Below are positions 9,053-18,706 of a DNA stretch of 64,000 bases, piece by piece. The notes beneath the pieces were generated by a model, which did no database searches, had not been told where the DNA came from, and saw only the letters and a list, made by a program, of their open reading frames with translations. The number at the start of each line of letters is the position of its first letter. The stretch's first letter is position 1. Source of the DNA: Bacteroidetes bacterium OLB11 (GTDB lineage: Bacteria; Bacteroidota; Bacteroidia; Chitinophagales; Chitinophagaceae); NCBI GenBank assembly GCA_001567165.1, contig LNFQ01000056.1, forward strand, positions 1-64,000. The letters run 5' to 3'. Position numbers and translations under genes: made by a program.

Positions 9053-10048
9053 ATGGCAATTTTAAGTTTTCAAAAACCAGACAAAATTGTTTTACAAAAA
9101 GCAACAGAATTTGAAGGGGTATTTGAATTTAAACCATTAGAGCCAGGCTTCGGAGTAACCATCGGAAACTCTCTTAGACGTGTACTTCTAAGTTCTTTAG
9201 AAGGATATGCAATTAATGGAATAAAAATAGAAGGTGTAGATCATGAATTTACTACAATCAAAGGTGTAACAGAAGATGTCACTGAATTGATACTCAATTT
9301 AAAACAAGTACGTTTTAAAAGAAAAAATGATATCGAAACCAGCAGCGAACGAATCGAACTTTTAATAAAAGGTAAAGAACAATTCACAGCAGGAATGATA
9401 GGCGATGTAACAAACTCTTTTGAAATCACAAATCCTGATTTGGTCATTTGTAACATGACTCCTAACACCACTTTGAAAATCGATTTGAACGTTATCAAAG
9501 GACGTGGATATGTACCCGCTGACGAAATTAAATCAAAAGAATTCCCAATAGGATGGATTCCAACTGACAGTATTTTTACACCAATCAAAAACGTAAAATA
9601 CTCAATCGAAAACACTCGTGTGGAACAAAGAACAGACTTTGAAAAACTCATCTTAGAAGTAACCACCGATGGAACCATTCACCCAGAAGATGCCGTGAAA
9701 CAAGCCTCTCGTATCTTAATTCAACACTTGATGTTGATTACTGACGAAAATATCACTTTTGATACAGGAGATTCTGAAAAACATGATGTGGTGGACGAGC
9801 AGACTTTGAAACTCCGTCAAATATTAAAAACTCCTCTTGAAGATTTAGACCTTTCTGTAAGAGCTTTCAACTGTTTAAAAGCTGCTAAAATTAACAGCTT
9901 GAGCGAATTAGTTCAATACGAACAAGACGAATTAATGAAGTTTAGAAACTTCGGACAAAAATCCCTATCTGAAATTGAACAAGTTCTTTTAGACAGAGGA
10001 CTTAACTTCGGAATGGACTTATCTAGAATCAATTTAGAAGACCTTTAA
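9053..10048 (+). CDS. rpoA: RNA polymerase alpha subunit
   Basis: A 331-residue protein of normal length. The N-terminal dimerisation domain shows GFGVTIGNSLRRVLLSSLEG. The C-terminal DNA-binding domain (about residues 250-320) shows LDLSVRAFNCLKAAKINS and FGQKSLSEIEQVL. It assembles the polymerase core and contacts upstream promoter DNA and activators. It lies between rpsD and rplQ, the standard order. Confidence 0.98.
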   Translation: MAILSFQKPDKIVLQKATEFEGVFEFKPLEPGFGVTIGNSLRRVLLSSLEGYAINGIKIEGVDHEFTTIKGVTEDVTELILNLKQVRFKRKNDIETSSERIELLIKGKEQFTAGMIGDVTNSFEITNPDLVICNMTPNTTLKIDLNVIKGRGYVPADEIKSKEFPIGWIPTDSIFTPIKNVKYSIENTRVEQRTDFEKLILEVTTDGTIHPEDAVKQASRILIQHLMLITDENITFDTGDSEKHDVVDEQTLKLRQILKTPLEDLDLSVRAFNCLKAAKINSLSELVQYEQDELMKFRNFGQKSLSEIEQVLLDRGLNFGMDLSRINLEDL

Positions 10049-10091
10049 AAATAATTAAAATCAAGATTTATAATAATCTAAAACTATTAAA

Positions 10092-10616
10092 ATGAGACAC
10101 GGCGTAAAAATAAACCATTTAGGACGTAAAACAGCACACAGAAAAGCCTTAATGAGAAATATGGCTATTTCTTTAATTGAACATAAACGCATCACTACCA
10201 CGTTAGCTAAAGCAAAAGCTCTCAGAGTTTTCATCGAACCACTTTTGACTAAAGCAAAAACGGATGATATGCACAATCGTAGAATTGTTTTTAGCTATTT
10301 ACAAAACAACAATGCAATCAATGAACTTTTCAATATCATAAGCCCTAAAATTGCAGATAGACCAGGAGGTTATACTAGAATTATCAAACTCGAAAGAAGA
10401 GTGGGAGATGCTGCTGATATGGCTTTGATAGAATTGGTTGACTTTAATGAAATCTACAACACAAGTGCTAAAGTTGGAGAAGAGAAGAAAAAAACAAGAC
10501 GTGGTCGTCCTAAAAAATCTGCAACTACTGAAAGCACTCAAGAACCCAAAGTAGAAGCAAAAGCTGAAGAACCAACTCCAGCAACTGATGAAGCAACTTC
10601 AACAACTGCAGAATAA
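10092..10616 (+). CDS. rplQ: Ribosomal protein bL17 with acidic/alanine-rich tail
   Basis: A 174-residue protein. The first ~120 residues are the bL17 core ([41 protein letters not shown]). The remainder is a low-complexity tail rich in Lys, then Glu, Ala and Thr, which is typical of Bacteroidota bL17 and absent in E. coli. It is the last gene of the operon and is followed by a hairpin terminator. Confidence 0.97.
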   Translation: MRHGVKINHLGRKTAHRKALMRNMAISLIEHKRITTTLAKAKALRVFIEPLLTKAKTDDMHNRRIVFSYLQNNNAINELFNIISPKIADRPGGYTRIIKLERRVGDAADMALIELVDFNEIYNTSAKVGEEKKKTRRGRPKKSATTESTQEPKVEAKAEEPTPATDEATSTTAE

Positions 10617-10639
10617 TATTTTTTAAAATTAATCATCCG

Positions 10640-10673
10640 AAAAAGGTTGTCATTCACTGATAACCTTTTTTTA
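10640..10673 (+). terminator. Intrinsic terminator after rplQ
   Basis: AAAAGGTTGTCA pairs with TGATAACCTTTT (one G-T pair) around a 5-base loop and is followed by a T run. It closes the ribosomal operon 24 bases after the rplQ stop and 17 bases before the agmatinase start. Confidence 0.75.
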
Positions 10674-10689
10674 GTAAATACAATAAAAT

Positions 10690-11745
10690 ATGCCCATTCT
10701 AGACTTTGATACAAACTCTGTCGGATTAGCCGATAATAATATTTTCGGATTGCCATCAAATATGGATAATTCAAAATTGATTTTGATTCCTGTACCTTGG
10801 GAAGTAACCGTATCTTACCGCAACGGAACTGCTAAAGGCCCTGAGAAAATCTTAGAAGCATCTTACCAAATTGATTTATTTGATATTGACTCGCCAGATA
10901 TGTGGAAAGAAGGCTTTTATTTATTAGATTTCAATAAGGATATTATAAAAAAAAATGATTATTTAAGACATTGTGCCGAACTGATTATTTCAAATTTGAG
11001 TGAAGGTGGTAGCACAAAAGAAAATATTCAACTCCAAAAGAAATTGGATGAAATCAATCAAGGTTGTCAGCAACTCAATGAATGGGTGTACCAGCAAGCG
11101 AAAGAACTTTTGAATAAAGGAAAAATGGTGGCTCTCATTGGTGGTGATCATAGTACTCCTCTTGGACTGATGAAAGCAATCGGCGAACATTATAACGATT
11201 TCGGATTGTTGCAGATTGATGCTCATGCAGACTTGCGACAGGCTTATGAAGGCTTCACCTATTCTCATGCTTCCATCATGTACAATGTCTTGAACGAAGT
11301 GCCTCAAATGAAAAAATTAGTGCAAGTTGGTGTTAGAGATTTTTGTGATGAAGAATATTACATGATTCAAAATAATCCCAATCGAATTAAAACATTTTTT
11401 GATAATTCAATCAAAAAAAGAATGTATAATGGCGACACTTGGAACCAAGTTTGCAATGATATTATCAATGAATTGCCTCAAAATGTTTATATCAGTTTTG
11501 ATATTGATGGCTTAGATCCAAAGCTATGTAAAAACACAGGAACTCCCGTGCAAGGCGGTTTTGAAGCAGATGAAATTTTATATTTATTTCAAAAAATTCA
11601 TGATAGTGGGCGAAAAATTTTAGGATTTGATTTAAATGAAGTGAGTTGTGGTGAAGATTCTACAGATGCTATTGATGCAAGTGTTGGAGCAAGAACACTT
11701 TATCGAATGTGTAATTTATTTATGAAATCAAACTTAAATGCCTGA
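10690..11745 (+). CDS. Agmatinase-family ureohydrolase
   Basis: A 351-residue member of the arginase/agmatinase/formimidoylglutamase family. The binuclear manganese ligands are visible: GGDHS (151-155), DAHAD (177-181) and SFDIDGLDP (D271, D273). The long N-terminal part before GGDHS is typical of the Bacteroidota agmatinase branch, which would turn agmatine into putrescine and urea. Substrate is inferred from family resemblance, and formiminoglutamate or a guanidino acid cannot be excluded. A urea transporter lies 4 kb upstream and a deoxyhypusine synthase-like gene 9 kb downstream. The stop overlaps the start of the next gene by 8 bases. Confidence 0.85.
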   Translation: MPILDFDTNSVGLADNNIFGLPSNMDNSKLILIPVPWEVTVSYRNGTAKGPEKILEASYQIDLFDIDSPDMWKEGFYLLDFNKDIIKKNDYLRHCAELIISNLSEGGSTKENIQLQKKLDEINQGCQQLNEWVYQQAKELLNKGKMVALIGGDHSTPLGLMKAIGEHYNDFGLLQIDAHADLRQAYEGFTYSHASIMYNVLNEVPQMKKLVQVGVRDFCDEEYYMIQNNPNRIKTFFDNSIKKRMYNGDTWNQVCNDIINELPQNVYISFDIDGLDPKLCKNTGTPVQGGFEADEILYLFQKIHDSGRKILGFDLNEVSCGEDSTDAIDASVGARTLYRMCNLFMKSNLNA

Positions 11746-12340
11746 GCATTTTCAATTTAGAGTTTTATATCCAGATATGCACAAGCGGTTTATGCAGTGC
11801 CGGTCAATGCATATTATGGCTTCTATTTTTATTAGTATTTATGCACTTCGATTTTTAGAAGATATTCAAGAAAATTGGTTGATGCTTCTTATGATTTTAC
11901 CCATTTCAGTAGCCATTTTATTTTTTACCATTTTTAAAAAAGAGATTCTAATCTCTCCGCAAAATAATAGGACATTTCGAATTATTGAAATTGGATTTTT
12001 ATTTATGGGAGGTCTTCACTTTTTAAATACAAACCAGTATTTTCCAATGATTTTGTTTTTCACTATTTCATTTTTTCTAATGTATATTTTATATATGGAA
12101 CTAAGAATTTTTAGTGAAATGTATATTCAACTATCAAGCGATTTTATTGTGATTCCAACCCCTACACAAGATAAGAAAATTAAGTGGAATCAGCTCCACC
12201 AAATACAAATCAAAAACGAACATATCAGTTTTTTCTTTAAATCAAATGAAATTAATCAATATCGAATTGTTCTCAATATGAATTCTGAAGAATTACTTGC
12301 ATTTCAAACCTTTTGTAAAAATCAAATTGATAAAAGTTAG
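11738..12340 (+). CDS. Hypothetical membrane protein with C-terminal PH-like region
   Basis: A 200-residue protein that I do not recognise. It has about four hydrophobic segments between residues 25 and 120, arranged as two hairpins. A C-terminal cytoplasmic part (about 130-198: IQLSSDFIVIP, KIKWNQLHQIQIKN, FFFKSN) is strand-rich and resembles small bacterial PH-like domains. It overlaps the agmatinase gene by 8 bases, so the two are probably co-translated. Confidence 0.7.
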   Translation: MPEHFQFRVLYPDMHKRFMQCRSMHIMASIFISIYALRFLEDIQENWLMLLMILPISVAILFFTIFKKEILISPQNNRTFRIIEIGFLFMGGLHFLNTNQYFPMILFFTISFFLMYILYMELRIFSEMYIQLSSDFIVIPTPTQDKKIKWNQLHQIQIKNEHISFFFKSNEINQYRIVLNMNSEELLAFQTFCKNQIDKS

Positions 12341-12356
12341 ACTTCATTTTTTAATA

Positions 12357-12364
12357 TAAATTTG
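12357..12364 (+). promoter_or_regulatory. -7 promoter element very close to the radical SAM start
   Basis: TAAATTTG fits TAnnTTTG and ends only 4 bases before the ATG at 12369. Transcription would start at or inside the start codon, which suggests a leaderless mRNA. Confidence 0.5.
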
Positions 12365-12368
12365 CATA

Positions 12369-13667
12369 ATGCAATTAAAACAATCACCCTATATTCTTTA
12401 CTCTGACGGAAAAGGAAACATATTTGAAGATGACAGCTTGTACGCATTAGGAAGAACAGGATGGGATGCCGTAGAAGTTGAATTAGACTCTTGGGTCGAA
12501 TTACCTGAAGGAGGGAATCTCTATGAATTACCCGGTAGAAGGGGAATTGGAAAAGATGTTTTAACTGGCGAATTAAGATTGTGTGAAAAAGGCTGGGCTG
12601 TGGCGGCTTTTATTCCTCCTGCTTTTACTGGACTTTATATTGCACCTTATGAAACGCTGCATGATGCACCTACTTTACCTTTGTTTTGCTATACGGCTGC
12701 GGCATGGTCTGATGGGCAATTTTACGTGACAGCTGTCAGAATTGAAAAAGATATAAGACAAGATAAAAGTGGATATAATCAAGAAAAAATTCAGAATGGT
12801 GTTGAAAATTTGATGAAGGCTTATCCTAAGAATAGATTAGTGAAACACTTGGCCAATACTTGTTGCAATACTTATCAATGTCCAGCTGCAAGAAATTTTT
12901 TCTTAGGTAGATGGGAATGTCCTATCCCTTCATCCCCAGCATGCAATGCCAATTGTTTGGGTTGTATTTCTTTTCAACCAGAGGATGAAAAAATTGTTTC
13001 TTCACACGATAGATTAACTTTCAAACCGAGTGTAGAAGAGATTGTAGAATATACAGTTCCTCATCTTGAAACAGCTCCTTTTCCAATTATCAGTTGGGGG
13101 CAGGGGTGTGAAGGTGAACCGCTTTTAATGTGGGAGACTATAGAAAAGTCAATAATAGAAATCAGAAAACATACTTCAAAAGGAAGTATAAATGTGAATA
13201 CAAACGGAAGTAATCCAAAAGCTGTCAAACGCTTAATGGAAGCCGGTTTGAATAGCATTCGAGTGAGTTTAAATTCATTCAGAGATCAATATTATACTCC
13301 ATATTATCGGCCTAATAATTATGAACTAAAGGACTTATTGGAATCCTTAAAAATCGTTACGGATATGGGTGGATGGGCATCTATCAATTATTTTGTATTT
13401 CCTGGCACAACTGATAGTGAAGAAGAAATTGAAGCTCTTTTTAAAGCAATTGAATATACAAAATTGAACATGATTCAATGGCGTAATTTCAATATTGACC
13501 CTGATTGGTATTTGACTAAATTGAACATCAGTGACACGGGAACTTGTTTTGGCGTAAAACAAGCTTTCAATATCATACAAGAAGAATTTCCAAAACTAAA
13601 ATATGGATATTTTAATCCTCCAATTGAACGTATCAAAGGCGACTACGATGAGTCTTTTGCTCACTAA
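12369..13667 (+). CDS. Radical SAM protein of unknown function with extra N-terminal domain
   Basis: A 432-residue protein. The cluster-binding motif is CNANCLGC (C192, C196, C199). It is followed by radical SAM barrel features: a glycine-rich strand (ISWGQGCEGEPLL), NVNTNGSNP and IRVSLNSF. The first ~190 residues are a separate strand-rich domain not found in standard radical SAM enzymes. Additional cysteines at 165, 166, 171 and 184 lie just before the motif and could hold a second iron-sulfur cluster. The barrel ends with an intact C-terminus. I do not recognise the reaction; neighbours give no pathway clue. Confidence 0.85.
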   Translation: MQLKQSPYILYSDGKGNIFEDDSLYALGRTGWDAVEVELDSWVELPEGGNLYELPGRRGIGKDVLTGELRLCEKGWAVAAFIPPAFTGLYIAPYETLHDAPTLPLFCYTAAAWSDGQFYVTAVRIEKDIRQDKSGYNQEKIQNGVENLMKAYPKNRLVKHLANTCCNTYQCPAARNFFLGRWECPIPSSPACNANCLGCISFQPEDEKIVSSHDRLTFKPSVEEIVEYTVPHLETAPFPIISWGQGCEGEPLLMWETIEKSIIEIRKHTSKGSINVNTNGSNPKAVKRLMEAGLNSIRVSLNSFRDQYYTPYYRPNNYELKDLLESLKIVTDMGGWASINYFVFPGTTDSEEEIEALFKAIEYTKLNMIQWRNFNIDPDWYLTKLNISDTGTCFGVKQAFNIIQEEFPKLKYGYFNPPIERIKGDYDESFAH

Positions 13668-13681
13668 ATAAATACCGATTT

Positions 13682-14689
13682 TTATTTGATAAATTCTAAA
13701 ACTTTTTCAACCATATTTTTAGAACCTATAAAAATAGGAACTCGTTGGTGAAGTTTTTCAGGTGCTAAATCTAATATGGAATCTTTGCCTGTATGTCCCA
13801 TTCCGCCTGCCATTTCCACGATATAGCTCATCGGATTACATTCATATAGTAATCGCAATTTTCCATTTGTATTTTTGCTATCAGCTGGATACATAAATAA
13901 GCCACCCTTAATCAATGTTCGGTGCAAATCAGCTACCATACTGCCAATATAACGATGTGAATAAGGACGTTTGCTTGCTTGATCTTCTTCCATGCAATAG
14001 TTTAAAAAATCTAATAATTTAGAATCATATTTTCCCGAATTGCCTTGATTGATTGAATAAATTTTCCCATTGTCAGGGCATTTCATATCCTTATGTGATA
14101 AACAAAATTCACCAATGCTCGGCTCTAAAGTGAATCCGTTTACACCAAGTCGGGTGGCATAAACAAGCATCGTACTCGAACCATAAATAACATAACCAGC
14201 CGCCATGATATTTCGACCTTTTTGGAGGAAATCCTCTTTTGTGCATGGCTTTCCTAATGGACTTATTCTTTTATAAATACAAAAAATAGTCCCAATTGAA
14301 GCATTGACATCAATATTAGAAGAACCATCTAAAGGGTCAAACAGAACAACATATTTAGAATGAACAGAATGATCATCATCAAAAGCAACAAAATCTTCGT
14401 TTTCTTCAGACGCAATGCCGGCACAGTCGCTACTATTTTTCAATACATTGATAAGTGTGTTGTCGGCAAAAACATCCAATTTCATTTGTACTTCACCTTG
14501 TACATTTTCTTTTCCATAAGATCCGATTATATCAACCAAGCCTGCTTTATTCACTTGCTTATTAATGAATTTACATGCCAACCCAATATCCCTTAAAAGA
14601 GTAGAAAGTTCACCAGTGGCATTTGAAAATTGTCTTGTTTGATGAATCGTAAATTCATCTAATGTCATTAAGTGTCTATTTGGATTCAT
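13682..14689 (-). CDS. fbp: Class I fructose-1,6-bisphosphatase
   Basis: A 335-residue enzyme that removes the 1-phosphate in gluconeogenesis. Metal-binding motifs are ASEENEDFVAF and VLFDPLDGSSNID, and substrate-binding regions include RYIGSMVADLHRTL and RLLYECNPMSYIVE. Length is normal. It is convergent with the radical SAM gene (14-base gap) and divergent from icd. Confidence 0.97.
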   Translation of the reverse strand: MNPNRHLMTLDEFTIHQTRQFSNATGELSTLLRDIGLACKFINKQVNKAGLVDIIGSYGKENVQGEVQMKLDVFADNTLINVLKNSSDCAGIASEENEDFVAFDDDHSVHSKYVVLFDPLDGSSNIDVNASIGTIFCIYKRISPLGKPCTKEDFLQKGRNIMAAGYVIYGSSTMLVYATRLGVNGFTLEPSIGEFCLSHKDMKCPDNGKIYSINQGNSGKYDSKLLDFLNYCMEEDQASKRPYSHRYIGSMVADLHRTLIKGGLFMYPADSKNTNGKLRLLYECNPMSYIVEMAGGMGHTGKDSILDLAPEKLHQRVPIFIGSKNMVEKVLEFIK

Positions 14690-14861
14690 GGCACAAATTT
14701 AAAAGTGATTTTTAGATAAAAAAAATAATTAAAGATTGCAAAATCGATTAATTAGAAGATATGAAATGGGGAACGATTTTTTTTCATAAATGATTAAAAA
14801 AATGTAGAATGAGAAGATAAAAAATCATAAATTCGCAGCACTTTTCAAATAAAAAAGAATC

Positions 14862-16148
14862 ATGGCACAAAAATTAAGTATGCAAAATGGGAAATTAATT
14901 GTTCCTGACGAAGTAATCATTCCATTTATAGAGGGCGACGGAATCGGGCCGGACATTTGGAAGGCCAGCGTCAGCGTATTTAACCAAGCTGTCAAACAAG
15001 TCTATGATGGAAAACGAAAAGTAGAATGGAAAGAAGCTTTAGCAGGAGAAAAAGCATTTCGTGAAACAGGTAGTTGGATGCCTGAGGATACCATGAATAC
15101 ATTTAAAGAATATTTAGTGGCTATCAAAGGTCCTTTAACTACACCCGTTGGTGGAGGTATAAGAAGTTTGAATGTTGCACTCAGACAGGAATTGGACTTA
15201 TTTGTGTGCTTACGACCCATTCAATATTTTGAAGAAACGCCATCTCCAATGCGCCACCCTGAAAAAGTAGATATGGTGATTTTTAGGGAAAACACCGAAG
15301 ATATTTATGCCGGGATTGAGTTTATGGCAGGTAGTGAACAAGCCAGCAAAATTATTTCATTTTTAGAAAATGAATTAGGAATTAAAAAATTTAAAAACTC
15401 CTCTAACACCTCAATTGGAGTGAAACCTGTCAGTAAAGACGGAAGCGAACGATTAATCAAATCAGCAATTCAATATGCTATCGAACATCATAAGCCGAGT
15501 GTGACTATTGTTCATAAAGGAAATATTATGAAGTTTACCGAAGGAGCCTTTAAAAATTGGGGTTATGAATTGGCCGAACGAGAATATAGCGATGTGATTT
15601 ATACATGGAATCAATGGGAAAAAACAAAGAGCACACAAGGAGAAGCCGCTGCAAAATTAGAAATGGAAGCAGCACTGAAAGCAAACAAAATCATTATGAA
15701 AGATGTGATTGCAGATAACTTTTTACAACAAGCACTTTTAGCACCTCAGGATTATAGTGTGGTAGCAACTCTAAACCTAAACGGAGATTATATCAGTGAT
15801 GCACTTGCAGCCCAAGTAGGAGGGATTGGAATTTCACCTGGAGCTAATATCAATTTCAACACTGGTCATGCCGTTTTTGAAGCTACACATGGAACAGCAC
15901 CTCGATTTGCTAATACGAATACCATGAACCCTTCTTCATTGATTTTGAGTGGAGCTATGATGTTTGAATATTTAGGCTGGAATGAAGTTTCAACCCTTAT
16001 TAAAAACGCACTTCGTGAAGCTATTAAAAGTAAAAAAGTCACCATTGATTTTTATAATTTAATGGAGGGAGCAACTTTACTCAAAACAAATGAATTTGCT
16101 GATGAAATTATTTCAAATTTTTGCATTGAAAATGTAGAAATGAATTAA
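14862..16148 (+). CDS. icd: Isocitrate dehydrogenase (NADP type, E. coli-like)
   Basis: A 428-residue TCA-cycle enzyme. It shows the substrate loop after [20 protein letters not shown], the motif [13 protein letters not shown], and the metal/cofactor region with [13 protein letters not shown] and [18 protein letters not shown]. Cofactor preference is inferred from overall similarity to NADP homodimeric enzymes. It is monocistronic here. Confidence 0.95.
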   Translation: MAQKLSMQNGKLIVPDEVIIPFIEGDGIGPDIWKASVSVFNQAVKQVYDGKRKVEWKEALAGEKAFRETGSWMPEDTMNTFKEYLVAIKGPLTTPVGGGIRSLNVALRQELDLFVCLRPIQYFEETPSPMRHPEKVDMVIFRENTEDIYAGIEFMAGSEQASKIISFLENELGIKKFKNSSNTSIGVKPVSKDGSERLIKSAIQYAIEHHKPSVTIVHKGNIMKFTEGAFKNWGYELAEREYSDVIYTWNQWEKTKSTQGEAAAKLEMEAALKANKIIMKDVIADNFLQQALLAPQDYSVVATLNLNGDYISDALAAQVGGIGISPGANINFNTGHAVFEATHGTAPRFANTNTMNPSSLILSGAMMFEYLGWNEVSTLIKNALREAIKSKKVTIDFYNLMEGATLLKTNEFADEIISNFCIENVEMN

Positions 16149-16905
16149 GAAAGCAAACCTTTATTTCCATAGTTTTTTAGGTAATTTAGTCAAAAAATGC
16201 TTGACTAAGTAATTCCAACTGATAGTTACAGATATCTTTGAGGTTGATATTTGTTGGTAAAATTGTGATTTGTATGATAGATTTTGACTTTCTCATCACT
16301 TGAGACTTATTGTAGGCTTTGAAAAATTGAAAAGTATAATTTTGTATTATAGTTTAATTTACTTACTAAAACCACAACAACGTTGTTTCGGATTTGGTTG
16401 GTTTGCCCTCTTAATCAACAGGGGGCTTGTCGTTTTTTTTATTGGAAAAACAAGTCAAATAATCCCAATGATATTGCGAGAATTATTAAACTATCGCTAA
16501 ATAATTTGAAACTGATTAAGCTCATTTTCCAATAAATTACTGAGTCCTTTCTGGGTTATCAATCTGATGATATTTAAGTCTGTTGCATTCTCCATACTCT
16601 GCCTTTCAAAAGCCAATTAGATATTCGTTTTTATAATTTTGGTTTAAAAAATAGTTAATAAAAAAGGATTCAATTTTTCTAATCAAAAAAAAGGAATTTA
16701 AAGTCAATAGGATGAAGGATGAAAAAATAATAATATTGACAAAAATAATTTGTTGATTATTTAAAGCCAATCAATATAGCATAAACTTGTGAAACTAGCA
16801 GTTCTGGCAAAGCAGATTAATGTTTGAGTTTAGTGTTTGTCATTTACTAATTTCAATAAATAATTATTTTTTTTGAAATAAATAAATTTAATAATGAATA
16901 TTATA
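16149..16905. other. Long gene-free stretch before the tRNA
   Basis: About 750 bases of AT-rich DNA without a gene I can support. The region 16390-16540 holds two overlapping plus-strand frames of 50-65 codons with slightly higher GC and no recognisable product; they could be the remains of a lost gene. No repeats or hairpins with T runs were seen. Confidence 0.5.
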
Positions 16906-16913
16906 TACATTTG
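16906..16913 (+). promoter_or_regulatory. -7 promoter element of the tRNA gene
   Basis: TACATTTG fits TAnnTTTG and lies 31 bases before the tRNA. Confidence 0.5.
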
Positions 16914-16944
16914 CAAACTCAAATAACAAGTTAGTTATTTTGAA

Positions 16945-17018
16945 GGACCTATAGCTCAGTTGGTTAGAGCACCTGACTCATAATCAGGGGGTCCCAGGTT
17001 CAAGTCCTGGTGGGTCCA
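16945..17018 (+). tRNA. tRNA with CAT anticodon (Met elongator or lysidine-type Ile)
   Basis: 74 bases fold into a full cloverleaf: acceptor GGACCTA with TGGGTCC (one G-T), D arm TAGCTCAGTTGGTTAGAGC, anticodon arm CCTGA-CTCATAA-TCAGG with CAT at 16979-16981, and T arm CCAGG-TTCAAGT-CCTGG. The discriminator is A and the 3' CCA is not encoded. The GGACC acceptor is like that of Ile2 tRNAs whose C34 becomes lysidine, but elongator Met cannot be excluded. It has its own promoter and terminator. Confidence 0.95.
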
Positions 17019-17025
17019 CTAACTA

Positions 17026-17065
17026 CGCTCAAGATTAATTTATTCAAATTTCTTGAGCGTTTTTT
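17026..17065 (+). terminator. Intrinsic terminator after the tRNA
   Basis: CGCTCAAGA (17026-17034) and TCTTGAGCG (17051-17059) form a perfect 9-bp stem with a 16-base AT-rich loop, followed by six T. Confidence 0.85.
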
Positions 17066-17139
17066 ATTAAAATAAATCTTTACTATATTCTGAAATCCAC
17101 ATTGAATATTAGCGAGTCAATCAAAATAAAAAAGATGAA

Positions 17140-18567
17140 TTAAAATTCACAATTTTTAGGAGTTCGTGGAAATGGAATCACGTCTCGAATATTACCCATT
17201 CCTGTTACAAATTGAACTAATCTTTCAAATCCTAATCCAAAACCAGCATGTTTACAAGTGCCAAATTTTCTCAAGTCGAGATACCAATACATTTCTTCGG
17301 TCGGAACATTCATTTCTTTCATACGTTGGAGCAATTTATCTAATCGTTCTTCTCTTTGCGAACCTCCTACAATTTCTCCAATACCGGGGGCTAAAATATC
17401 CATTGCAGCAACCGTTTTTCCATCATCATTCTGACGCATATAAAATGCTTTGATGTCTTTTGGATAGTCGGTTACGATTACGGGTTTCTTAAAATGTTTT
17501 TCAACTAAAAAACGTTCATGTTCACTTTGTAAATCAATTCCCCATTTTACATCAAACTTAAATTTTTTCTTTTTGTAATGAGAAGATTGAAGTAAAATGT
17601 CAATCGCTTCGGTGTATGTAATTCGTTCAAAATTGTTGTTGACAACAAAGTTTAGTTTTTCAACCAAGCCCATCTCACTTCTTTCATTTTGAGGTTTTTG
17701 CTTTTCTTCTTCTAGAAGTCGGCTGTCTAAAAACAGAATATCGTCGGGGCATTTATCCATCGCAAATTGAATGACATATTTTAGCATTTCTTCTGCAAGG
17801 TCTGCATTTTCTTTTAATTCATTAAAAGCGACTTCGGGTTCTATCATCCAAAATTCGGCTAAATGTCTTGTTGTATTTGAGTTTTCGGCTCTAAATGTGG
17901 GGCCAAATGTATATACTTTTGATAAAGCCATAGCAGCCAATTCAGCTTCTAATTGTCCGCTAACAGTGAGGTTGCTGCTTCGGCCGAAAAAATCTTGGGA
18001 GAAATCAATTTCGTTTTGTTCGTTTTTGGGTAAGTTGTCTAAATCTAAAGTAGTGACTCTAAACATTTCACCGGCACCTTCGGCATCGCTTGCAGAAATG
18101 ATAGGCGTGTGAATATTTAAAAAACCTCTATCTTGAAAAAAAGTATGTATTCCAAAAATTAGTGCATTCCGTAAACGATTGATACTACCAAATGTGTTTG
18201 TCCTAAATCGTAAATGAGCAATTTCTCTAAGGAATTCTAAACTATGTTTTTTAGGTTGTAATGGATATTCTTCAGCATCACTATCTCCGAGTATTTCTAT
18301 TTTGTTGGCTATTAATTCTACTAGTTGCCCTTTTCCTTGACTAGCTACTAATTTACCGCTTGCTGAAATACAAGCACTTGTTGTAATACGTTTTAAAAGT
18401 GCAGAATCGAGTTTATTAAAGTCAACAATGACTTGTAGATTTTGATTGGATGTGCCATCGTTTAAAGCAATAAATTGATTGTTTCTAAATGTACGCACCC
18501 AGCCACTCACGACTATTTCTTTTTCAATATAATTTCCTTTTAGGATTTCTACAATGTTTAATTTCAT
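17140..18567 (-). CDS. asnS: Asparaginyl-tRNA synthetase
   Basis: A 475-residue class IIb synthetase. The N-terminal OB fold (about 1-105) binds the anticodon ([19 protein letters not shown]). The catalytic domain has motif 2 ([21 protein letters not shown] region) and motif 3 ([15 protein letters not shown]). Presence of the N after the AE in motif 2 and overall resemblance separate it from AspRS. Length is normal. Confidence 0.97.
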   Translation of the reverse strand: MKLNIVEILKGNYIEKEIVVSGWVRTFRNNQFIALNDGTSNQNLQVIVDFNKLDSALLKRITTSACISASGKLVASQGKGQLVELIANKIEILGDSDAEEYPLQPKKHSLEFLREIAHLRFRTNTFGSINRLRNALIFGIHTFFQDRGFLNIHTPIISASDAEGAGEMFRVTTLDLDNLPKNEQNEIDFSQDFFGRSSNLTVSGQLEAELAAMALSKVYTFGPTFRAENSNTTRHLAEFWMIEPEVAFNELKENADLAEEMLKYVIQFAMDKCPDDILFLDSRLLEEEKQKPQNERSEMGLVEKLNFVVNNNFERITYTEAIDILLQSSHYKKKKFKFDVKWGIDLQSEHERFLVEKHFKKPVIVTDYPKDIKAFYMRQNDDGKTVAAMDILAPGIGEIVGGSQREERLDKLLQRMKEMNVPTEEMYWYLDLRKFGTCKHAGFGLGFERLVQFVTGMGNIRDVIPFPRTPKNCEF

Positions 18568-18672
18568 AAGATTGCGAAATTAAAAAGAAATTCAGAATAA
18601 AATCAAACCGTATTGTCAATTGTTAATTAAAGTATGTTTTAATTTTTAATAATTTATTATCATGTAGTCATT

Positions 18673-18680
18673 TATATTTG
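18673..18680 (+). promoter_or_regulatory. -7 promoter element of the vWA gene
   Basis: TATATTTG matches TAnnTTTG, 27 bases before the start at 18707. Confidence 0.45.
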
Positions 18681-18706
18681 CTTTTTTTATTTTAATAAGA
18701 AAGCCT

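Noticed and set aside
9241..9678. Minus-strand frame of 145 codons inside rpoA
   Set aside because: It lies fully within an unmistakable rpoA gene, and has low-complexity composition and no own start signals.
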